A stretch of DNA of 23,089 bases from Lachnospiraceae bacterium UBA7054 (GTDB taxonomy: Bacteria > Bacillota > Clostridia > Lachnospirales > Lachnospiraceae), in NCBI GenBank assembly GCA_002492725.1, contig DLAF01000025.1:1-23089 (forward strand). The letters are read 5' to 3'. The notes beneath the pieces were generated by a model that searched no databases, was not told where the DNA came from, and saw only the letters and a list, made by a program, of their open reading frames with translations. The first letter of the stretch is position 1; each line of letters opens with the position of its first letter. Position numbers and translations under genes: made by a program. Shown here piece after piece: positions 13,781 through 21,900 of this stretch.

Positions 13781-15865
13781 TCACGCCTCCTGCGCAGCCT
13801 CCTTTGGCATATCCCTGACAAATCCGCAGGTTTCATCGGAGCAGACCAGCTTATTCCCTTTTTGCAGCATGATTGCACCGCAGCGGTCGCACTTCACATC
13901 CACAGGTTTCTGCCAGACCATGAAATCACAGTCCGGGTTATCGATACAGCCATAGTATTTACGCCCTTTCTTGGTCTTTTTCAGAACAATGTCCTTACCG
14001 CACTTGGGACAGGCCACACCGATCTTCTCAAAATAAGGCTTGGTGTTTCTGCATTCCGGAAAACCCGGGCAGGCCAAAAATCTGCCGTGAGGGCCGTACT
14101 TGATGACCATCTGTCTGCCGCAGACTTCACAGAACTCGTCGGAAAGCTCGTCGGCGATCTCCACCTCCGCAAGCTCCTTCTCCGCCTTCTCTACCGCCTC
14201 TTTCAGATCAGGATAAAAATTTTTCAGCACCGTCTTCCACTTGACGGTTCCTTCCTCCACGCCGTCAAGAAGCGCTTCCATGGTCGCGGTGAAATTGACA
14301 TCCACAATAGAGGGAAACGCCTCCTTCATCATATTGTTGACAACTTCTCCCAACTCCGTCACATAGAGATTCTTATTTTCCTTTACAATATATCTTCTGG
14401 CAAGGATCGTTGTGATGGTAGGTGCATAGGTACTTGGCCTGCCGATGCCAAGTTCTTCCATCGCCCGCACCAGGGAAGCCTCCGTATAATGGGGGGCCGG
14501 CTGGGTAAAATGCTGCTTCTCCTCCAGAGAGGATAACGTCAGCTTTGTGTCCTCCGCAATCCCCCGAATCAGGGTATTTTCCTCCTCCCTGTCCTCCTCC
14601 TGCGTGTAGACGCTCATAAAACCGTCAAATTTAAGCTTTGAAGCCGCCACGGTAAAGCGATGCCTTCCCGCGTCGATCTTCACCGAGGTAGTCTCATACA
14701 CCGCTGCCGCCATACGGCTGGCCGCAAACCGTTTCCAGATAAGCTGATAGAGCCTGAACTGATCTCTGGAAAGGGAATCCTTGATGTCAATCGGCAGTCT
14801 TGCAATATCGGTGGGGCGGATTGCCTCGTGCGCATCCTGTATTTTCTGACCGGTCTTTCGCTCCTGCTCGGTTCCGGCAGCGTAAGCCTCGCCATATTTT
14901 TCCGTGATGAAACGCTTCGCCGCCGCCTCGGCTTCTTCCGAGATCCTGGTGGAATCGGTACGCAGATAGGAAATAATGCCGGTCGTGCCGCTTCCCTTGA
15001 TTTCCACGCCCTCATAGAGCTGCTGTGCCAGACGCATGGTCTTTTGGGTAGAAAAATTTAAGACCTTGCTGGCTTCCTGTTGGAGCGTGGACGTGGTAAA
15101 GGGCAGGGGTGCCTTCTTGACCCGCTCACCCGTCTTCACGCTGGCGATCTGATAGGATACGCCCGCAAGCTCCTTTTTGATCTGCTCCATTTCTTCTCTG
15201 GAGGCGATCGTGCGCTTCTCTCCATCGCTGCCGTAATACTTCGCAGTCAGGGGCTTCTTCTCCCCCTCCACCTTGAGAAGGGCGTCGAGCGTCCAGTACT
15301 CTTCCGGGATGAAAGCTGCGATCTCCTCCTCCCTGTCACAGATGATGCGCAGTGCCACGGACTGCACACGACCTGCGGAAAGGCCGCGCTTCACCTTTGC
15401 CCACAGCACGGGCGATATCTTGTAACCCACCATGCGGTCCAGGCATCTCCTGGCCTGCTGTGCATCCACAAGATCCATATTGATTTCCCTGGCGTTCTTT
15501 AAGGACTCCTTTACCGCCGTCTTCGTGATCTCATTGAAGGTGATGCGATACACCTTTTTGTTTTCCAGTTTCAGCGCGAAAAGCAGATGCCAGGAAATGG
15601 CCTCCCCCTCGCGGTCCGGGTCAGTTGCCAGATAAACCTTCTCCGCTTTCTTTACTTCCTTGCGAAGATTCGCCAGAATGTCTCCCTTGCCCCTAATCGT
15701 AATATAGCGGGGCTCGAAATCATTGTCCACATCGATCCCCAGCACACTCCTGGGCAGATCGCGCACATGCCCCTGAGAGGCCGCCACCTCATAGTTCGGG
15801 CCCAGAAACTTTTTCACCGTCTTTACCTTTGCAGGCGACTCCACGATTACCAGATATTTTGCCAT
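13781..15865 (-). CDS. topA: DNA topoisomerase I (type IA)
   Basis: TopA relaxes negative supercoils behind moving polymerases through a transient tyrosine-DNA link. The 694-residue product starts with the TOPRIM domain (E9 in VIVESPAK; DxDxxxE in TDPDREGE at 81-88) and carries the active-site tyrosine Y300 within GIISYLRTDSTRIS. The C-terminal part holds three zinc-ribbon motifs with paired cysteines, near CEVCGRQM, CPKCGKDI and CDRCGAIM, each closing with a second Cys pair (the last is CSDETC). The length is normal for Firmicutes. The ATG follows GGGG by about 7 bases. It comes after dprA with a 116-base gap that may contain its own promoter. Confidence 0.98.
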   Translation of the reverse strand: MAKYLVIVESPAKVKTVKKFLGPNYEVAASQGHVRDLPRSVLGIDVDNDFEPRYITIRGKGDILANLRKEVKKAEKVYLATDPDREGEAISWHLLFALKLENKKVYRITFNEITKTAVKESLKNAREINMDLVDAQQARRCLDRMVGYKISPVLWAKVKRGLSAGRVQSVALRIICDREEEIAAFIPEEYWTLDALLKVEGEKKPLTAKYYGSDGEKRTIASREEMEQIKKELAGVSYQIASVKTGERVKKAPLPFTTSTLQQEASKVLNFSTQKTMRLAQQLYEGVEIKGSGTTGIISYLRTDSTRISEEAEAAAKRFITEKYGEAYAAGTEQERKTGQKIQDAHEAIRPTDIARLPIDIKDSLSRDQFRLYQLIWKRFAASRMAAAVYETTSVKIDAGRHRFTVAASKLKFDGFMSVYTQEEDREEENTLIRGIAEDTKLTLSSLEEKQHFTQPAPHYTEASLVRAMEELGIGRPSTYAPTITTILARRYIVKENKNLYVTELGEVVNNMMKEAFPSIVDVNFTATMEALLDGVEEGTVKWKTVLKNFYPDLKEAVEKAEKELAEVEIADELSDEFCEVCGRQMVIKYGPHGRFLACPGFPECRNTKPYFEKIGVACPKCGKDIVLKKTKKGRKYYGCIDNPDCDFMVWQKPVDVKCDRCGAIMLQKGNKLVCSDETCGFVRDMPKEAAQEA

Positions 15866-15918
15866 AACCTTTCCCCTGTCTGTTTCATTCTAAAGTCAAA
15901 CCCCGTTCAACATGCAAC

Positions 15919-15947
15919 ACTATACACCGATTCCCAAGCGCATGCAA
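15919..15947 (-). promoter_or_regulatory. Possible topA promoter
   Basis: In the 116-base gap between dprA and topA, minus-strand TTGCAT (15947-15942) and TATAGT (15924-15919) are 17 bases apart. The -10 matches 5 of 6, the -35 only 3 of 6. A promoter here would let topA respond separately from yifB-dprA, for example to supercoiling. Confidence 0.35.
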
Positions 15948-15981
15948 GGGCAAAATTTTACTTTTTTACAATCCTTTTATC

Positions 15982-17133
15982 TCAAATTTTCAAAATTCTC
16001 ATAAAATAGCTGCCGCCAATCTGCCCTGCATAGCCGCCCGCGCACAGCTCCAAAAGCTCCTGAAACAGAATCGGGAGTTCCGTTCTTTTTCCGTATTTTT
16101 CCTCGTATCTGCGCTGCAGTTCCTCCGCCGGCAAAGGATTTGTATCTAGAATTTCAAAAAGTTCTCCCTGCATCCCCTCCAAAAAGACCAGCCTGCCCTG
16201 CTGCCCTTTTTCCCGACCGCCGCTTTTTTCCAAAAACGCTCCACCCGGCTTTCCGAAAAGCTCCTCCAACAGTTCCGCCGGTGTGGATACCAGGCCTGCC
16301 CCCTGTCTGATCAGGCGATTGCAGCCGCCGCTCAAAGGATCCGTAACCCGCCCCGGCAGGGCATAGACCTCCCGCCCCTGCTCGAGCGCCATATCCACTG
16401 TGATCAGGGTGCCGCTCTTCTCCCTCGCCTCCACCACTAACAGCGCATCGCAAAAGCCGCTGATGATACGGTTTCTGGGCGGAAAGAGTATCGCCCGCGG
16501 TTCGATTCCCGGCGGATATTCGGAACAGACCCCTCCGCCTGCAAGCAAGGCTTCATACAAAGCCTGATTTTCCCGGGGATAACAGATATCCACCCCGCAG
16601 CCTAAAACCCCCAGCGAATAACCGCCCTCTTTCAGCGCCGCAGTCTGGCCGATGCCGTCAATGCCCCGCGCCATGCCGCTGATCACCTGAATCCCCGCCT
16701 TTGCAAACGCCGCCCCAAACTCTCCTGCCATATATCTGCCGTACTCACTGCAATCCCTCGCGCCAATTAGCGCCACCGCCTTTTTGTCTTCCTGCGGAAG
16801 CTGTCCTGCATAATAGAGGGCAAACGGTTTGTCCGGAATCTTTTTCAGCCTCTCCGGAAACTGCGTCTCTTTCTCCGTCACCAGACAGATGCCCCGCTCC
16901 CGCATCTTTGCGTATGCTTCCTCCACATCGTACCCATTGCTAAACGCCGTCATCTGTGCCACTTTTTGGGCATAGCGCGGCGCGATCCGCTCCTTAAGCT
17001 TTCCGCTGCCAAGCTGCCCGTAAATCTCCTGTGCCGTCCCAAAAGGCGCAAGCAAGCGCAGAAATCCCCTGCTGCCCGGGCCTGCCGCCTGATACAGCCA
17101 GTGCAGATATGCCTTTTCCCGTTCCTCTACCAT
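15982..17133 (-). CDS. dprA: DNA processing protein DprA
   Basis: DprA binds incoming single-stranded DNA during natural transformation and loads RecA. It occurs widely even in species not known to be competent. I place the start at ATG 17133 (MVEEREKAYLHW, 383 residues), 14 bases after the yifB stop with GAGGGGG 8 bases upstream; a longer open frame into yifB is not needed. Residues 1-110 form a SAM-like helical N-terminus. The Rossmann core at about 118-290 includes ALIGARDCSEYG, SGMARGID (152-159), GVLGCGVDICYPREN and FPPRNRIISG (217-226). A DprA winged helix at the C-terminus covers about 328-380. Confidence 0.95.
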   Translation of the reverse strand: MVEEREKAYLHWLYQAAGPGSRGFLRLLAPFGTAQEIYGQLGSGKLKERIAPRYAQKVAQMTAFSNGYDVEEAYAKMRERGICLVTEKETQFPERLKKIPDKPFALYYAGQLPQEDKKAVALIGARDCSEYGRYMAGEFGAAFAKAGIQVISGMARGIDGIGQTAALKEGGYSLGVLGCGVDICYPRENQALYEALLAGGGVCSEYPPGIEPRAILFPPRNRIISGFCDALLVVEAREKSGTLITVDMALEQGREVYALPGRVTDPLSGGCNRLIRQGAGLVSTPAELLEELFGKPGGAFLEKSGGREKGQQGRLVFLEGMQGELFEILDTNPLPAEELQRRYEEKYGKRTELPILFQELLELCAGGYAGQIGGSYFMRILKI

Positions 17134-17146
17134 TGATCCGTCCCCC

Positions 17147-18691
17147 TCAGTTCCAAAATTTGCGGTCGGACTGTCTGTAACAGATTGCCTCCGCCAGATG
17201 AAGCTTCCCGATTTGCTCGCTGCCGTCCAAATCCGCAATGGTTCTGGCCACCTTCAAGATCCTGTGGTAGGCTCTGGCGGAAAGCTGCATCGCGGTAAAC
17301 ATCTTTTCCATATAAGCCCGCTCCTGCTTACCCAAAACACAGAAGCGTTCCACCTCCCCGGCTCCCATATCCGCATTGAAGTGCAGATCCGTGCCCGCAA
17401 ATCTGACCGACTGCCTCTCTCTGGCCGCCATCACGCGCTCCCTGACCCGCGCACTTGTCTCTTCCTGCCCGCCGGCCGCGATCTGTGCAAATTGCATGGG
17501 AAGCGCCTCCACACAAATGTCCATACGGTCCAGAATAGGCCCCGACACTCTGTTAAGATACCTTCTGACCTCATAGGGCGTACAGCGGCATCTGTTTCTG
17601 TCCGGATAGAACCCGCAGGGGCAGGGATTCATCGCTCCCACCAACATAAAGTCCGCCGGATAGACATAAGAGCCGCTGCTTCTGGCGATCTGCACCTGTT
17701 TGTCCTCGAGCGGCTGTCTCAAAATATCCAGCGTCTCCCGCTTAAACTCGGGCAGCTCGTCCAAAAAGAGTACACCCCGATGCGCCAGACTGATGACTCC
17801 CGGCGCCGGAATCCGCCCGCCGCCCGCAAGTGCCCTGCCCGTGATCGTGTGGTGAGGATTTAAGAAAGGTCTCGTCATTTTCAGGGAATCGGCCGACTGC
17901 AGCAGCCCGGAAATACTGTAGATTGTAGAGACTTCCAGCCCTTCCTCCAAAGATAGCGGCGGCAGGATCGAGGGGATGCGTCTGGCCAACATGGTCTTTC
18001 CGGAACCGGGCGCACCGATGATGAGCAGATTGTGAAAGCCTGCCGCCGCCACCTCCGCTGCCCGCTTTAGGCCCTGCTGCCCGTTGATCTCCGCAAAATC
18101 CGGCTGCCCGGAAACTTCCTCCCCGGTAAGCATCTTGGAAAGCCTGTCCGCGCCTTCCCGCCCGGCGCCTTTCTTTTTGATCTTGCCGGCAAGATAGTCC
18201 ACAGCTTCCTTTACATCGCTCATGCCGACGCTCTCCATCTCTTTCGTCAGCGCCCCCTCCCAAGCGTTTTTCTCCGGCAGAAGACAGCGTTTTATCCCCT
18301 GTTTCGCCGCTTCCCGCACGATGGGGAGCACCCCTTTTACAGGCTTTAGCTCTCCTGAAAGCCCCATTTCTCCCAACAGCAGCGTATCCTGCACCGACTC
18401 CTGCGAAAGCTCCCCCAATGCGATCAGGATGCCCACCGCAACGGGCAGATCAAACATGGTACCGTTTTTTGGCAGATCCGCCGGGGAGAGATTGATATTG
18501 ATGCACACGGGCGGCAGTTTGATCCCCACGTTTTTCAGCGCAACCTTTACCCGATCTCTGGCCTCCCGCACCTCGCTTCCCGGCAGGCCCACGATCTGAA
18601 AGCAGGGCAGGCCCTGAGATACGTCCACCTCCACCTCGATCAGATGACTGCGGACACCATAAACGGCTCCCGATGTAATTGTACTGAGCAA
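17147..18691 (-). CDS. yifB: YifB/ComM family Mg-chelatase-like AAA+ ATPase
   Basis: ComM-type proteins are hexameric AAA+ helicases that aid branch migration during uptake of transforming DNA in Gram-negatives; the role in Firmicutes is less clear. The 514-residue product has the N-terminal ChlI-like domain (VGLPGSEVREARDRVKVALK, 34-53), Walker A GAPGSGKT at 226-233, Walker B VLFLDE at 307-312, a four-cysteine cluster at 357-370 (CPCG...CRC), and the C-terminal SGPILDRMDI arginine-finger region. The start is TTG, with GGAGGG about 6 bases upstream; a nearby ATG is out of frame. It is first in a likely yifB-dprA-(topA) transcript and has a strong promoter with a 130-base leader. Confidence 0.93.
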   Translation of the reverse strand: MLSTITSGAVYGVRSHLIEVEVDVSQGLPCFQIVGLPGSEVREARDRVKVALKNVGIKLPPVCININLSPADLPKNGTMFDLPVAVGILIALGELSQESVQDTLLLGEMGLSGELKPVKGVLPIVREAAKQGIKRCLLPEKNAWEGALTKEMESVGMSDVKEAVDYLAGKIKKKGAGREGADRLSKMLTGEEVSGQPDFAEINGQQGLKRAAEVAAAGFHNLLIIGAPGSGKTMLARRIPSILPPLSLEEGLEVSTIYSISGLLQSADSLKMTRPFLNPHHTITGRALAGGGRIPAPGVISLAHRGVLFLDELPEFKRETLDILRQPLEDKQVQIARSSGSYVYPADFMLVGAMNPCPCGFYPDRNRCRCTPYEVRRYLNRVSGPILDRMDICVEALPMQFAQIAAGGQEETSARVRERVMAARERQSVRFAGTDLHFNADMGAGEVERFCVLGKQERAYMEKMFTAMQLSARAYHRILKVARTIADLDGSEQIGKLHLAEAICYRQSDRKFWN

Positions 18692-18805
18692 AACATTCCC
18701 TCCTTTTTCATAATGCTATATGTTTTCTTTACTACTCTGTTACCTTTTGTTCTCGTTCGGAAATTCTGCGGCGATACGCCTGAAATACATACATAGAATA
18801 AAAAG

Positions 18806-18820
18806 ATAACTCAGAAAATT
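18806..18820 (-). promoter_or_regulatory. CodY-box-like site in the yifB leader
   Basis: The minus-strand 15-mer AATTTTCTGAGTTAT matches AATTTTCWGAAAATT at 11 of 15 positions, with the first ten all matching. It lies about 5-20 bases downstream of the predicted yifB start point, a position where a bound repressor would block transcription. codY itself is encoded 5 kb downstream. Confidence 0.45.
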
Positions 18821-18831
18821 CCGATAGAATT

Positions 18832-18861
18832 ATGATACGACTAAAAACAGCGTTTTGTCAA
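18832..18861 (-). promoter_or_regulatory. Sigma-A promoter of yifB
   Basis: Minus-strand TTGACA (18861-18856) is a perfect -35, and TATCAT (18837-18832) is a 5-of-6 -10 after 18 bases. The predicted leader to the yifB TTG is about 130 bases and shows no riboswitch that I recognise. The 282-base gap 18692-18973 holds this promoter, the CodY-like site, and the terminator of the upstream gene. Confidence 0.7.
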
Positions 18862-18902
18862 GCACAATTCCCATCCTGCACCCGGCTGTGCCAAAACGCC
18901 GT

Positions 18903-18934
18903 AAAAAAGAGCCCGCGCATACGCACGGACTCTT
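18903..18934 (-). terminator. Intrinsic terminator of the giant DUF5057-like gene
   Basis: On the minus strand arms AAGAGTCCGTGC (18934-18923) and GCGCGGGCTCTT (18918-18907) form a 12-bp stem with two G-T pairs and a GTAT loop, followed by T residues down to 18903. It starts 39 bases after the stop codon and insulates the next transcription unit (yifB). Confidence 0.88.
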
Positions 18935-18973
18935 TCGCCTCATTATTATGGAATTTATTTCCACTAAAATTTC

Positions 18974-21900
18974 CTATTCTAATAGGAACATTTGGGCACG
19001 ATTCAGGGATACCGCATCCATACCCTTTGCCTCCACAACTTTTTGCGCTCTCGTGTAGTTGTTTGTGAGCAGCACGCAAATCTGTGATTGTTCTTCTTCT
19101 CCCGCCTGCATAGCCTCCAAAGGCGCCTTGATCCGGTACACCTTGCCCGGAACGATATTGCCGTCCGTCACTTCCACAAGACGATTGTTTTCCACCATCC
19201 AGATGGAGGTTCTATCGGTAAAGTTCGTATAATCGGCTTCGTTGATACCGCCATCCGGATTAAGGAGCGTGGCATCCGCGGCTGCACCAGCCCTCTTATA
19301 ATAGAAGGTGCCTTTGGTCGTTTTATCCACGGCGATGTTATTATCCGTAAAGCGGAAATAGACATCGATCGTATCCCCTAAAATACCGCCCTTTGTATCC
19401 CCCTCTGCCTTGAAGGCCACGTCAAAGGGAATGGTAACGCTCTCCACCTTGGCCGACCCGTTAAAGCCTGCCACGATAGAGACTTTCGCCTTATGCACGC
19501 CGCCATTATAAGCCGCCATCAGGGCATTGACAAAGATCATACACTCATCTATGCCGTCTCCGTCCGGTGTCTCCCCGCTCTCTCTGTCGTATGTGTACGG
19601 ATACTGCGACTGTCCCACGTACACCACATTGCCCTTGCTGTACAGATAGTAGTTATTCTTTCCATCGTGGGGCGATACGCTATAACCGCCGCCTGACATT
19701 TCCTGATCGAGCAGGGTGAACCATGCCGTAGCATATGGCTGTCCCTCCTCCTTTGCCGTATCGATATCCAGCAGATAGTCGGGCATCGAGACCTCCGTAC
19801 TGTCGCCAAGCTGAATCTGCTCTTTGATCACATACGGCCATTTCGCAATCGTGCCGTCATTGATACGGTCCACATACAAGCCTGACATCTTGTTGAACAT
19901 ACCGGCAAGAATGCCGTCATAACGGTATTTGGAGTCGCTGTGCAGACCAAGTTTTCCGTAAGTTAAGCCTTCCTCCTGTCCCAGAACCGCCGCCGACAGG
20001 CCGAGTCTTCCCTTGTCTGTCGATGCGCCCGCCGAAGAAACGAGGACACTCCCGCCCGCGGCAATAAACTGATTGACCGCAGCAGTCACTGTATCTCCGG
20101 GATTCCCGCTATCACCAAAGCCAAGCACCATCACATCCCACTGCGAAAGGTAATCTGCGTTTTTGGTAAGCCGCTCCGCCAGTTCCGCCGGCGTCACCGT
20201 CTCAATCTCCCAATTCATCTTAACGCGAGATTCCACGCCCCGCAGATAATGGGCCAGCAGAGAGTTCTCCACTTTTTCATACTGATTTTGGAGATTGGCT
20301 TCATTTCCAGCCATTTCATCTTTCTTTTCCGCTTTGTTGTCGAGCACCTGCAGCACCTTGATCTTTGCCGCTTCGCTTCCGTTTATGGTAAAGCAGCCCT
20401 GCATCGAACCCCGGCGAAACCGGTTATCGCTATCTGTCAATTCCAGTTTCCAGGGAACAACGCCAAAGTTTACCTCATTGAAATCAACACTGATCTTTCC
20501 GCCGTCAGCCGCATCTTCAAACAGATAATTATGAAATTCCTCCTCGGGCGCAAAAACACCGTCATAATTCAAATCAAGATACAGATGTCTGTCCAGACTG
20601 CCTCTGTAAGTCTTATCCTCTCCCCTTCTGTCGCTGGAAACGCGGTATTCGATCGTTCCACGATATACCCCCGCCTTCTCCGGTACCGGCGCCGTCGCGA
20701 TCATGTCGTAAGAAGTCTCGTTTTCGTCTTCCTCCTCGTCCTGCGTCTGTCCCGTGTAGAGGGAAACCTTTGGCCGCAGGGCGTTGAGCTGCACCGGAAA
20801 CATGGCGCTGCTGTGCACATCCTCAATGGTATAGATACCAACGCCGCTCTCCCACTTATCCTCCTCATCATCGGATCTGCCCATGGAGATTGCTTCCTTT
20901 AAGAAATCATACATCTGCGAGTCGGAGGCAATATATTTCGTATTGATATCTTTTTCTTCCGCTTTTCTGGCGCTTCTGCCCTTAAAGCAGTCATTCTCCA
21001 CCACGATGGGATAGCCGGCCCGCAGATAATTAAGCAGCGCCTCCTTTTTTCGCTCCGTGATGTCGTTTGCATCATATTTGGTATCACTGCCCGCCACGCG
21101 ATCACCTGTATGGTAGACCCTGCCGTTTAAGGTTTCATCGTTGTAGACGGCCGTCTGCCTTCCTTCCCCGTCCGTCGCATGATAGAGACGCTGTCCGTCC
21201 AGACCGATGAAGATCATGTTATAGTCTTCATTAATGTCCTGATAACTGCTGTTAAAAGCTGCCACCGAACTGATCTCGACATCTATGTCAATCTTCCTGG
21301 AGCTTCTCAAGATCTGCTGACCCTCTCCGCTCAGGCTTTCTCCGTTTGAACCAATCTTTTGCCAGAACAGGACGACGCTTCCCTTATCCGGATTCTCACT
21401 GCAGTGCAGATCGGAATTCCTATTCGCCGTCGGCTGCAGCTCCAGGATCGAGAGATCCTTATACTCCCCGATCAGTCCCAAAGAGTAATTGATAATATAC
21501 TGCATCGCCATGGCCTTGCTGACCGTTTCGGATATCCTTTCCTCCTCGGGCAGCATCACATTCTCCGCCCGGATTGCCGCCAGCACCTCGGCAAAGCCGG
21601 CTACCGCGTTTTTCTCCTCCATTGCGTCTGCAAAATCATCCCCTACCAGAGGCGTTCCGTTTACCAGATAGACATTTCGGTTTACATAATGAAACTCATT
21701 GTCCTCTTTATTGGGAAACTCGTCGTTTTCCTGATCCACGTTCATCAAAGCGCTGTTCGCCAGATCGTCCGATTTCGCCATCTCGTTATAAAAGGCGGTG
21801 AGATCCTTTTTCAGGAAGACTTTTGCCAGCTTTTGATACTTGCTGCCCTCATACCCTTCCCCGTCCTCGTTGTTTTTAAAGGTTGTAATACCGTAATCCA

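Noticed and set aside
15985..15997. Perfect palindrome AATTTTCAAAATT as a CodY box
   Set aside because: It is two bases shorter than the CodY consensus and lies in the last codons of dprA; it is also not near a convincing promoter start.
17134..17238. Longer dprA start overlapping yifB
   Set aside because: The ATG at 17133 follows a GAGGGGG site with proper spacing; the additional 35 residues merely read yifB in another frame.
18692..18831. Structured leader or attenuator in front of yifB
   Set aside because: The 130-base leader lacks a clear terminator/antiterminator pair or a short leader peptide with repeated codons.
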